Origin: an uncultured Clostridia bacterium
GTDB lineage: Bacteria > Bacillota > Clostridia > Christensenellales > Borkfalkiaceae
DNA length: 51,618 bases
Direction of reading: 5' to 3'
Assembly (NCBI GenBank): GCA_947626685.1
Contig: CANQTD010000011.1
Span: 1-51,618, forward strand
Shown here: positions 37,290 through 43,767 of the stretch, piece after piece
How positions within the stretch are numbered: the first letter of the stretch is position 1
Layout: every line of letters begins with the position of its first letter
The notes under the pieces: generated by a model
What the model was told of the DNA's origin: nothing
What the model saw: the letters and a program-made list of their open reading frames with translations, nothing else
Databases searched by the model: none
Translations under genes and position numbers: made by a program

Positions 37290-38161
37290 TTGCCGCGCTC
37301 CGCCATGAGGAGAGCGATCTCCTGCTCGTTGATGCCGACCATCGCCTCGCCCAAGTCCTCGGAAAGGGCCGCGAGCGTCGCGGGGTCGTTGAAGTTCGTC
37401 ACCGCGCGGACGATGGCGCGGGCGCGTTTTGCGGGGTCGCCCGATTTGAAGATGCCGCTGCCGACGAACACGCCTTCCGCGCCGAGTTGCATCATGAGGG
37501 CGGCGTCTGCGGGCGTCGCGACCCCGCCCGCGGCGAAGTTGACGACGGGGAGCTTGCCGTTGTCGTGGACATAGCGGACCAGCTCATAGGGGACGCAGAG
37601 CTCCTTCGCTTCCTCGAAGAGCTCGTCCTCGCGCATGGCGGCGACGCGGCGAATCTGCGCGTTCATCATGCGCATGTGGCGGACCGCCTGTACGACGTCG
37701 CCCGTTCCCGGCTCCCCTTTCGTGCGGATCATGGAAGCTCCCTCCGCGATGCGTCTGAGAGCTTCGCCCAAATCGCGCGCGCCGCACACGAAGGGCACGG
37801 AGAACTTCGTCTTGTCGATATGGTATTTGTCGTCTGCGGGCGAGAGGACCTCGCTCTCGTCGATGTAATCCACCTCGATCGCCTCGAGGATCTGCGCCTC
37901 GGCAAAGTGACCGATGCGGCACTTCGCCATGACGGGAATGGACACCGCGCTCTGGATGCCCTTGATCATCTTCGGGTCGGACATGCGTGCCACGCCGCCC
38001 GCCGCGCGGATATCTGCGGGGATCCGCTCGAGGGCCATGACCGCGCATGCGCCCGCGTCCTCGGCGATCTTTGCCTGCTCGGGCGTCGTGACGTCCATGA
38101 TGACGCCGCCCTTGAGCATCTGTGCCAAATTTTTATTGAGTTCGAAACGCTCGTTCTGCAT
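37286..38161 (-). CDS. pdxS: Pyridoxal 5'-phosphate synthase lyase subunit
   Basis: Condenses ribose 5-phosphate, glyceraldehyde 3-phosphate and ammonia into PLP as a dodecamer with PdxT. The 291-residue protein shows the highly conserved [43 protein letters not shown] (imine-forming Lys region), [15 protein letters not shown] and [20 protein letters not shown] segments. AGGAGA precedes the ATG. It starts 32 bp after the ruvX-yrzB fusion, with no promoter visible between, so it is probably co-transcribed with it. Confidence 0.97.
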   Translation of the reverse strand: MQNERFELNKNLAQMLKGGVIMDVTTPEQAKIAEDAGACAVMALERIPADIRAAGGVARMSDPKMIKGIQSAVSIPVMAKCRIGHFAEAQILEAIEVDYIDESEVLSPADDKYHIDKTKFSVPFVCGARDLGEALRRIAEGASMIRTKGEPGTGDVVQAVRHMRMMNAQIRRVAAMREDELFEEAKELCVPYELVRYVHDNGKLPVVNFAAGGVATPADAALMMQLGAEGVFVGSGIFKSGDPAKRARAIVRAVTNFNDPATLAALSEDLGEAMVGINEQEIALLMAERGK

Positions 38162-38193
38162 GATCTTCTCCTATCGTCCTCTGAAAAAGGGCG

Positions 38194-38976
38194 TCAGTTT
38201 TCGCCGCCGTCGGAGTCGAGAAGCTCCGCTTCGTCCGCGTCCTCAAAGTCCTCGTATTGCGCGCAGAACTCCGCGAACACCTCGTCGAGAAGGGCGTCGT
38301 CCTCGATGGGCTCGAGGGTCTCGTCGTCCTCCCCGCCGACGAGGTGGTAGATGGCGATCTCTTCGCCCTCTTCCCCGTCGTCCTCCTCCGCTTCTTCGGG
38401 CTCCGTCACCTGCGTGAGCGCGACGTACCATTCCTTTTTGTACTCGAACGTCATGAGATGCTCGTATTGCAGCGTATTGCCCTCGTCGTCGATGAGCTCG
38501 ACGATGTTGCTCTCGTCCTCGTAGTGGTTGTTTTCCTCTTTCATTGCGTCCCTCCTTTTGCTTTTCGCAAGATAATTTTCCAAAATATACGCCGCCGCCA
38601 GCGCGTCGACGTGCTTCTTCGCCTTGTCTTTTTTCGCGCTCACGCCGAGGAGACCGAGGTCTCCCCGCGCCTCCCGCGTGGTGAAGCGTTCGTCCTCCAA
38701 GACCACTTCCGTGCCTACCATGTCCGAAAGAGCCTGCACAAAACGGCGTGTTTTCTCCGATTGCACGCTCTCGGTCCCGTCGGCGTTGATGGGGAGGCCG
38801 CACACGATGAGGGTCGCCCCTTTCTCCCGCGCGATGCGGGCGATGTTCTCCACGTCCTCCCGAAATTTCCCCGTGCGGAAGTAGGTCTCGGCGGGCAGGG
38901 CGTACTCCCCGAACGGGTCGGTCGCGGCGACGCCGATGCGCTTGTCGCCGATATCGAATGCGACGATCTTCTCCAT
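38194..38976 (-). CDS. ruvX: RuvX/YqgF nuclease fused in frame to a DUF1292 (YrzB-like) domain
   Basis: Residues 1-140 are RuvX (YqgF), an RNase H-fold protein linked to Holliday junction resolution and 16S rRNA 5'-end processing: VAFDIGDKRIGVAATDPFG, VCGLPINADGTES and LEDERFTTREA. Residues 145-260 are a DUF1292 domain (IVELIDDEGNTLQYEHLMTF... YVALTQV... IYHLV) with an acidic tail. In other Clostridia and Bacilli these are two adjacent genes. Here no stop separates them, yet AGGAGG precedes an internal Met (38544), so both a 260-residue fusion and a free DUF1292 protein may be made. I chose ATG 38976 because it starts MEKIVAFDIGD and fits a leaderless promoter; the 12 extra upstream codons cover the -10 box. 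Confidence 0.9.
   Translation of the reverse strand: MEKIVAFDIGDKRIGVAATDPFGEYALPAETYFRTGKFREDVENIARIAREKGATLIVCGLPINADGTESVQSEKTRRFVQALSDMVGTEVVLEDERFTTREARGDLGLLGVSAKKDKAKKHVDALAAAYILENYLAKSKRRDAMKEENNHYEDESNIVELIDDEGNTLQYEHLMTFEYKKEWYVALTQVTEPEEAEEDDGEEGEEIAIYHLVGGEDDETLEPIEDDALLDEVFAEFCAQYEDFEDADEAELLDSDGGEN
38542..38557 (-). promoter_or_regulatory. Internal ribosome site and start codon for free DUF1292 protein
   Basis: Within the fused frame, AAAAGGAGGGACGCA stands directly before ATG 38544. An AGGAGG at correct spacing inside a coding region is unlikely by chance and looks like the retained start of the ancestral yrzB gene. Product: 116 residues, ending at 38194. Confidence 0.7.
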
Positions 38977-38983
38977 AGCCCAA

Positions 38984-39012
38984 AGTATATCATATTTCGC
39001 GCGAAATGGCAA
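38984..39012 (-). promoter_or_regulatory. Promoter placed for leaderless transcription of ruvX
   Basis: Minus strand TTGCCA, 17 bp, TATACT. The ruvX ATG (38976) begins 8 bases after the -10 box, so the transcript should start at or next to the start codon, and there is no Shine-Dalgarno. The geometry is the same as at 5238-5266. Confidence 0.72.
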
Positions 39013-39031
39013 GAGTTTTTCGGCCGCTCAC

Positions 39032-39067
39032 GGAAAAAGCGCGGAGCACACGGCTTCGCGCTTTTCC
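39032..39067 (-). terminator. Terminator of the small membrane-protein gene
   Basis: Minus strand GGAAAAGCGCG, 13-base loop, CGCGCTTTTTCC, starting 2 bp beyond the stop of the gene at 39069. It ends about 20 bp before the ruvX -35, insulating ruvX. Confidence 0.8.
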
Positions 39068-39068
39068 T

Positions 39069-39272
39069 TTACTTCTTGCTCTTTTTTTCCGTCTTTTCGG
39101 CGTCCTCGCGGTCGCACATGCACTTGAGTTTTTCGTCCATCATTTCGTCCACCTTCTGCATGATCTCCGACTGGCTCTTTTTCACGAGCGAGCGGGCCTT
39201 GTAGCTGTTCGCAACGATGAGCGCGCCGCCGACCATGCCGAGAGCAACGCCGAGACAAAATAATTTTTCCAT
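39069..39272 (-). CDS. Small single-pass membrane protein, unknown
   Basis: 67 residues: a hydrophobic N-terminal helix (about residues 4-22, LFCLGVALGMVGGALIVAN) with Gly-rich packing, then a charged helical cytosolic part (KKSQSEIMQKVDEMMDEKLK) ending in a Lys-rich tail. This recalls YtxH-like small membrane proteins, but the match is general. GGGAGGAAGGT precedes the ATG. It has its own terminator. Function unknown. Confidence 0.75.
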   Translation of the reverse strand: MEKLFCLGVALGMVGGALIVANSYKARSLVKKSQSEIMQKVDEMMDEKLKCMCDREDAEKTEKKSKK

Positions 39273-39351
39273 ACCTTCCTCCCGTCGCTTACAGTTTGTG
39301 AAAACACATAGCGGATATGCGGAAGGGGGCGTGGGGGATTTTGGAAGCGCG

Positions 39352-39921
39352 TCACTGCTCCCCTTTCAACGCGTCGAGCTCGGCGCGCAGACGCTCGTTC
39401 TCCCTTTTGAGTTCCTCGGCGATACGGGCGTAGAGCGCGTCGATCTCCCGCTCCAATCTTTTTTGGAGGAAGGGGTTGATCTCGGACATGCCTGCCGCCT
39501 TTGCTGCCTTCTCTACCCGTTCGGGCTGTTTTTTGAGCAGGTTCCGGTACTTGTTCTGCATGCGGAGCATGAGCTTTCCGTCCCCGCCCGAGGCTTCGAG
39601 AATGCTCCTGCGCACGCTCAGCCCGCGCTTTCTGCCCGCGAGCACCTTTTCGAGAAGCTGCTCCGTCTCCTCCTCGGTAAAGGGCTTGATCGTGCCCGCA
39701 TGCAGGTCCTTTCCGTCGAGGATCTTCCTCACGCGCGCGTCGTCCTGCTTTTTCAGGAACGCATAGTAGTAGTTGCGTACGCTGCCCTTTGCGCGGCTGT
39801 GTTCGCTGCCGTACGTCTCGAAGAGATAGGAGAGCGTCTTGCCTGCGTTTTTTCCCGCGTAGATGTACTCGATCAGCCCGATGGCCTCTTCTTCCGTGTA
39901 GCCGTTGATTTTATTCATCAT
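39352..39921 (-). CDS. Helical, possibly DNA-binding protein with C-terminal coiled coil
   Basis: About 189 residues. Residues 1-60 (NGYTEEEAIGLIEYIYAGK... SVRNYYYAFL) and 80-130 (FTEEETEQLLEKVLAGR... LMLRMQNKYRNLL) look like two related helical units of SANT/Myb-like character, with tryptophans absent. The C-terminal 40 residues form a charged coiled coil (REIDALYARIAEELKRENERLRAE). A prespore-regulator (RsfA-like) relation is possible but unproven. I chose ATG 39921 because GAGGTGG stands 2-8 bases before it; an in-frame ATG at 39948 has no such site. It is divergent from the gene at 39980. Confidence 0.65.
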   Translation of the reverse strand: MMNKINGYTEEEAIGLIEYIYAGKNAGKTLSYLFETYGSEHSRAKGSVRNYYYAFLKKQDDARVRKILDGKDLHAGTIKPFTEEETEQLLEKVLAGRKRGLSVRRSILEASGGDGKLMLRMQNKYRNLLKKQPERVEKAAKAAGMSEINPFLQKRLEREIDALYARIAEELKRENERLRAELDALKGEQ

Positions 39922-39938
39922 AACCACCTCGGGGGAAA

Positions 39939-39967
39939 TTGTTGACATAATTTTATCGCATTATACA
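39939..39967 (+). promoter_or_regulatory. Promoter of the gene at 39980
   Basis: TTGTTG, 17 bp, TATACA. The predicted start leaves a leader of only about 6 nt containing AGGT before the ATG, so nearly leaderless. A TTGACA lies within it but at a poor 14-bp spacing. Confidence 0.5.
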
Positions 39968-39979
39968 TGAAATATAGGT

Positions 39980-40861
39980 ATGCGAGTATATTTTTTGTCC
40001 GAATTTCCCTGCACGCTCTGGGTGGGCGGGCTCCTGCTCGGCGGCATAGACGGGCATGAGCGCAGCGTGGAGATCGACCCTGCGAACGCGCTCTTCTGCG
40101 AATGCAAACGCCCCGCATGCCTTCCCGTCTCCTTCACGTTCGACGAGGCCTTCCTCACCGCTCCCCCCGACCATGTCCGCATCTATCACACGCGGACGGG
40201 CGTGGCGGTCTATGTCTGCGGCTTTCTCCGCGAGGACGCCGCCCTCCGTCCCCTCGCGCAGGAACGCATCCGCGGGACCCTCCTCACCCTCTATGTGCAG
40301 GGAAGGGTGCAGCTCTCCCTCTCCAACGAGACGGGGCTGCATATCGTTTGCCTCGGCGACGAATTTGAGGGCGCGAAACTGCGGGAGGCGGGCGAACTCT
40401 TTCTCATCGAAGCGCAGACCGCGTTCTGCCTCGTGACGCGGGACGGGGAGATCAAAGTGACTTCCGAGGGGACCGTCTCGGAGTGCGGGGAACGGGTGAC
40501 GGCGGAGGTGCCCTTCCGCGACAGCCTCGCCCATACCGCCCTCTGTACGTGGGAAAAAGGCGAACTGACCGATTGCCGCATCCGCACCGCGCGCACGCCG
40601 CAGCCCGCGACCTACGCGCTCGCCCTCTTCGAATCCGTGCTCATCGGGGCTGACCCCGCGCCCTATCTCGCGGAAAATCTTGTGCCGAAAGCGGACGCGC
40701 TCAAAGAGTTTCTCGGCGAGTTTGTCTCCGTCGTTCTCACGGACAGGGGGGATGAGATCGGGCTCGTCTATCCGCGCGGGAAGCGCGTGTTCGAGGTCCG
40801 CTATTTCCGCGTCGCCCTCGGGGAGGACGGCAAGATCTCCAACATTAGCCCGATGGAATAG
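39980..40861 (+). CDS. Protein of unknown function, 293 residues
   Basis: I do not recognise this family. It has no signal peptide or membrane helix. The N-terminal 160 residues look beta-rich (VYFLSEFPCTLWVGG, GLHIVCLGDEF) and may bind a small molecule or partner. The C-terminal part (ATYALALFESVLIGAD... FEVRYFRVALGED) resembles an SnoaL/NTF2-like or cystatin-like fold by pattern only. The start follows a short AGGT-containing leader. The 3' end is immediately followed by the covarying hairpin element. It is divergent from the coiled-coil gene at 39352, which may be its regulator; that is inference. Confidence 0.6.
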   Translation: MRVYFLSEFPCTLWVGGLLLGGIDGHERSVEIDPANALFCECKRPACLPVSFTFDEAFLTAPPDHVRIYHTRTGVAVYVCGFLREDAALRPLAQERIRGTLLTLYVQGRVQLSLSNETGLHIVCLGDEFEGAKLREAGELFLIEAQTAFCLVTRDGEIKVTSEGTVSECGERVTAEVPFRDSLAHTALCTWEKGELTDCRIRTARTPQPATYALALFESVLIGADPAPYLAENLVPKADALKEFLGEFVSVVLTDRGDEIGLVYPRGKRVFEVRYFRVALGEDGKISNISPME

Positions 40862-41030
40862 AAGTTCACGACGATTTCTTGTGCCAAGAAATCGTCGTGA
40901 GGGGTTAGGGTAGTACATCTCAAAACCCCGTCGCCCACCACCATATCTGACCTCAAAGACAATAAGCCGAAAGGGTTCGGCAAATTGAGTGCGCTTATGC
41001 AAAAGCGTGGTTTTGCAACGCGCCGTTAAT
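40862..41030 (+). repeat. Covarying structured element, copy A
   Basis: Begins 6 bases past a stop codon with a perfect 15-bp hairpin (40867-40881 with 40885-40899, loop TGC). Then comes AGGGG...CATCTCA...CGCCC and the core from CCTCAAAGACAATAAG (40951) with stem GCCGAA/TTCGGC, then AAATTGAGTGCGC and a nested stem GCAAAA/TTTTGC inside GCGC pairs, ending CGTTAAT. Confidence 0.85.
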
Positions 41031-41038
41031 AGAATGGT

Positions 41039-41204
41039 TCACAAATTTTCTTGTGCCAAGAAAATTTCGTGAGCGGATAGGCTCTCGTATCTTCTCAAAC
41101 TCTTAGCCGCACAAACCTCGACGTTTCATCAGACAATAAGCGCAAAGGGTTGCGCAAATTGAGTGCGCTTATGCAAAAGCGTGGTTTTGCAACGCGCCGT
41201 TAAT
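41039..41204 (+). repeat. Covarying structured element, copy B (tandem to A)
   Basis: Same layout, 174 bp after copy A. The hairpin has a different sequence (41040-41053 with 41057-41071, loop TGC) but still pairs. The middle is diverged. The core stem is GCGCAA/TTGCGC where A has GCCGAA/TTCGGC, a compensatory change. The rest of the core is identical to A through CGTTAAT. Confidence 0.85.
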
Positions 41205-41740
41205 TGGAATGGGGTCGGGATTTCCCATGCCCTACCCCCTACGGGGGAGGGTGGCACGGCATAGCCGTGACGGATGGGGGGGATCCAAACGCCCCCGTTG
41301 AGGTAGGGCATTCTTGGCTCCTCCCGAGGAGGAGCTGTCACGCAGTGACTGCCCCGCGCGCACTATTCTCTACTAAGCGCGGCACGAGGAGCGTAGCGAC
41401 GAAGTAGGTGGGTACGATTTTAGAATCCGCCCCACCCCCCTACCCCCCTCCCACGGAGGGGGCAAGTCGCAACTTGGCGCCCCCTCGAGGGGGAACTGTC
41501 GAGCATTAGCGAGACTGCCCCGCGCGCACGATTTACAACTAAGCACGGCACAAGGAGCGTAGCGACGCAGTAGCGTAGTCGAAACATGTCCTTATTATAA
41601 TGTGGACACCCATTCGACTACGGCTTGCGCCTCCGCTCAGGGTGACGTGATTGGGAACACCCCTTCCGTCGCCTACGGCGACACCCACCCCTCGAGGGGT
41701 GGGCAAGAGGACAGCAGGGTGGGGTTCAGTTCCCTTTTTT
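41205..41740. repeat. Cluster of GC-rich hairpin repeats, no gene seen
   Basis: Contains CACGGC-ATA-GCCGTG (about 41252), CTCCTCC-CGA-GGAGGAG with GTCAC-GCA-GTGAC (about 41315-41350), and a further CCCCCTCGAGGGGG unit (about 41480). Two are followed by the shared TGCCCCGCGCGCAC segment. At about 41574-41621 a separate imperfect palindrome (GTAGTCGAA ... TTCGACTAC, inner TGTCC/GGACA) looks like a small mobile or structured element. No coding frame here looks real. Confidence 0.75.
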
Positions 41741-41742
41741 GG

Positions 41743-41785
41743 CAAAATTAAAAGCCCTCTGCGCTCGGGAGCGGGGAGGGCTTTT
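41743..41785 (-). terminator. Terminator of the cyclophilin-like lipoprotein gene
   Basis: Minus strand AAAAGCCCTC, 16-base loop, GAGGGCTTTT, then AATTTTG, 40 bp beyond the stop. Confidence 0.9.
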
Positions 41786-41825
41786 CTGTCAATATTTCGT
41801 CGTCAAAATCGATCCGCCGTCAGCA

Positions 41826-42824
41826 TCAATATTTCGTCACTTTGACCGATTTGATGATGATGGGTGCGGACATGGGCGTCGCGAACGGCGTCTCGGAGTT
41901 GTCGAGCCCCGCCGTGGCGAGCTCGGGGAACGGCTCGTAACGGTTGAGCTCCTTGACCTGCTCTTCCGTGAAGGAATAGGCCGTTTCTTCATCCTCGCCG
42001 TCCTCGTCGGAGGTGTGCTCGGAGATATAGTCGCGGATCGCCTTCAACAGGCCGTTTTCGAGCTGTTCGTCGTACTTTTTCGCCTTGCCGAAAACGGTGT
42101 TCTTCGCCGCGAGCTCGCTACTCGTGCTCGACGAAGTGTAGGTGTAGAAGAGGGACGTGGTGCTGTGGTAGATATAGCGCTGGTACTCGAGGGCCTGTCC
42201 GTTGTTGTTCTTGCCGCCGTCCGCGCGTTCGACCACGATCTCCTCGGTGAAGTCCTCGCTCTTGGCGGAGGCATACATGACGAGCGCACCCTTGCTGTGC
42301 GAATACTCCCTGCCGCCCTCGTTTTGGATCCTCGCCGTGGATTCGCTGCGCACGGTATAGACCCCCTCGCCCTTCTTCGGGTTGTTCTTGGTGCCGTCTT
42401 TATACCATACCGACTGCGTGAACTTGATCTTCGAGTTCGGAGCGTTTTCGAGAGCCTTGACCTCTTCGAAGTAGTTGATCTCGGTGAGCTCGAACGTCTT
42501 TTGCGAATTGTCTGCGTCGTACGAGAAATCGTTGCCGTCCTCATCCAACAGACGGTAGCCGCCGCCGTAGAGGAAACTCGAGGTATAGTCGTGGATGACC
42601 GTACCGTTGTAGAAGCCCGCGTCCGCAAGCTCGATGAAGTGGATCACGGTCTGGGGAGCGTCGTCGCGGGAGAGCGTGTACTCCACCGCATAGTCCTTTC
42701 CGTTGAAGGTATAGGTGATGGTGACCTCGGGATGTCTGGTCGTGCAACCGCCGAACAGCAGGAGCGCGCCTGCGGAAAGAGAGGCGGCGAGCGCGACGGC
42801 AGCGATGCGATGTTTCTTATTCAT
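41826..42824 (-). CDS. Lipoprotein with a divergent cyclophilin-type peptidyl-prolyl isomerase domain
   Basis: 332 residues. A lipoprotein signal peptide ends LLLFGGC (Cys 27), so it is membrane-anchored outside the cell. Residues about 45-105 match cyclophilins: VEYTLSRDDAPQTVIHFIELADAGFYNGT then IHDYTSSFLYGGGYRLL. In active cyclophilins the latter reads FHR...FMxQGG; here the catalytic Arg is replaced by Asp and the Gln by Gly, so isomerase activity is doubtful. A long insertion (about 110-285) and a C-terminal strand complete the fold. It probably assists folding or binds exported proteins, possibly the giant surface protein, but that is a guess. CAGGAGA precedes the ATG. Confidence 0.82.
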   Translation of the reverse strand: MNKKHRIAAVALAASLSAGALLLFGGCTTRHPEVTITYTFNGKDYAVEYTLSRDDAPQTVIHFIELADAGFYNGTVIHDYTSSFLYGGGYRLLDEDGNDFSYDADNSQKTFELTEINYFEEVKALENAPNSKIKFTQSVWYKDGTKNNPKKGEGVYTVRSESTARIQNEGGREYSHSKGALVMYASAKSEDFTEEIVVERADGGKNNNGQALEYQRYIYHSTTSLFYTYTSSSTSSELAAKNTVFGKAKKYDEQLENGLLKAIRDYISEHTSDEDGEDEETAYSFTEEQVKELNRYEPFPELATAGLDNSETPFATPMSAPIIIKSVKVTKY

Positions 42825-42853
42825 AAAATCTCCTGAAAAACATAGATAATCTT

Positions 42854-42882
42854 ATTGTAACCTCATTTTGCCGATCCGTCAA
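42854..42882 (-). promoter_or_regulatory. Promoter of the cyclophilin-like lipoprotein gene
   Basis: Minus strand TTGACG, 17 bp, TACAAT; leader of about 23 nt. Confidence 0.8.
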
Positions 42883-42941
42883 GCACTTTCGGTGATTTCG
42901 GCGTGAAATTTGTGGGGATCTGATCGAAAAAGGCATTGATT

Positions 42942-43035
42942 GCCGTCCCTTTCGGGTTCGCAAAACGCACCGCCCGCCTCGCTGTCCCCTTTGGGGTCGC
43001 AAAACGCACCGCCCGCCTCGCCGTCCCCTTTGGGG
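42942..43035. repeat. 39-bp tandem repeat, two and a part copies
   Basis: Unit CGCAAAACGCACCGCCCGCC... ending GTCCCCTTTGGGG occurs at 42959 and 42998 (39-bp period), with a partial copy of its end at 42942-42955. Each unit contains the small hairpin CCCCTTTGGGG. Confidence 0.88.
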
Positions 43036-43580
43036 AAAGTACCCGCGCAGCGGGGGAAAGGGGTTTTGAACCCCCTACTTCGCACTGCGTGCTCGTGCCA
43101 CGCTTAGTCGCAAATAGTGCGCGCGGGGCAGTCTCGGCTACGCCTCGACAGCTCCCCCAAAAATCACCCCGCAAAAATCCTACGGCTTTTTGCGGGGACC
43201 CCGATGGTGGAGCCGAGAGCTGCCCTCCCTTGCCCACCCCTCGAGGGGTGGGTGGCACGAGCAACGCGAGTGACGGAAGGGGTGTTGCTTGATCGGAACG
43301 ACACCCCCTCAGTCTCGGCTACGCCTCGACAGCTCCCCCAAAGGTGGAGCCGAGGAAGGCCTTTTCGGAACGCTCGTGCTCCCGTCTCGCGGTCGCTCGC
43401 GATTCGCCCGTTGCTCCCCAAGCGCGGTAGTACTTCGCGTTATTTGCTCTCTGAACTGCGTATAACTCTATCGGAACGCTCGTGCTCCCGTCTCGCGGTC
43501 GCTCGCGATTTGCCCGTTGCTTCCCAAACACGGTAGTACTTCGCGCCGCTGCGCGGCGCTCGTGCTCCCGTCTCACAGCT
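43036..43580. repeat. Repeat cluster between the lipoprotein gene and tRNA-Gly, no gene seen
   Basis: Holds inverted copies of the dispersed double-hairpin repeat (shared segment at 43092-43130, further copy at about 43312-43360). It also has a 74-bp direct repeat at 43366-43439 and 43472-43545 (106-bp period, starting CGGAACGCTCGTGCTCCCG) with a third partial copy at about 43558. The third copy abuts the tRNA-Gly terminator. Long frames here read only repeat sequence. Confidence 0.8.
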
Positions 43581-43582
43581 CC

Positions 43583-43609
43583 AAAAAATGGCCACCCGTT
43601 GGGGTGGCC
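43583..43609 (-). terminator. Terminator of tRNA-Gly
   Basis: GGCCACCC, loop of 4, GGGTGGCC, then ATTTTTT on the minus strand, starting 6 bases after the tRNA. T-runs lie on both sides, so it may also stop plus-strand transcripts. Confidence 0.92.
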
Positions 43610-43615
43610 TTTTTT

Positions 43616-43690
43616 TGGAGCGCGAGACGGGAGTCGAACCCGCCGGAATCAGCTTGGGAAGCTGACGCCATACCGCTAGGCGACTCGCGC
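43616..43690 (-). tRNA. tRNA-Gly (anticodon CCC)
   Basis: Acceptor GCGCGAG/CTCGCGC, discriminator T, encoded CCA, anticodon stem TCAGC/GCTGA with loop TTCCCAA (CCC), T-arm GGGTTCGACTCCC. A single gene with its own promoter and terminator. Confidence 0.96.
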
Positions 43691-43702
43691 ATCTTCCCCT
43701 CT

Positions 43703-43731
43703 ATTATAGCGGCCAGAGGGGGGTCTGTCAA
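43703..43731 (-). promoter_or_regulatory. Consensus promoter of tRNA-Gly
   Basis: Minus strand TTGACA, 17 bp, TATAAT, a perfect consensus about 13 bp before the tRNA. Confidence 0.95.
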
Positions 43732-43767
43732 GCAAATTCGCTTCGTTTGCGCCAATTTGCGAAAAAC

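Noticed and set aside
42863-43536. Frames of 85-139 codons in the repeat cluster
   Set aside because: They read only repeat sequence, as seen from the same peptide fragments in several places.
42942-43545. CRISPR array
   Set aside because: Repeats are tandem or lie 106 bp apart with related rather than unique spacers, and there are no cas genes.
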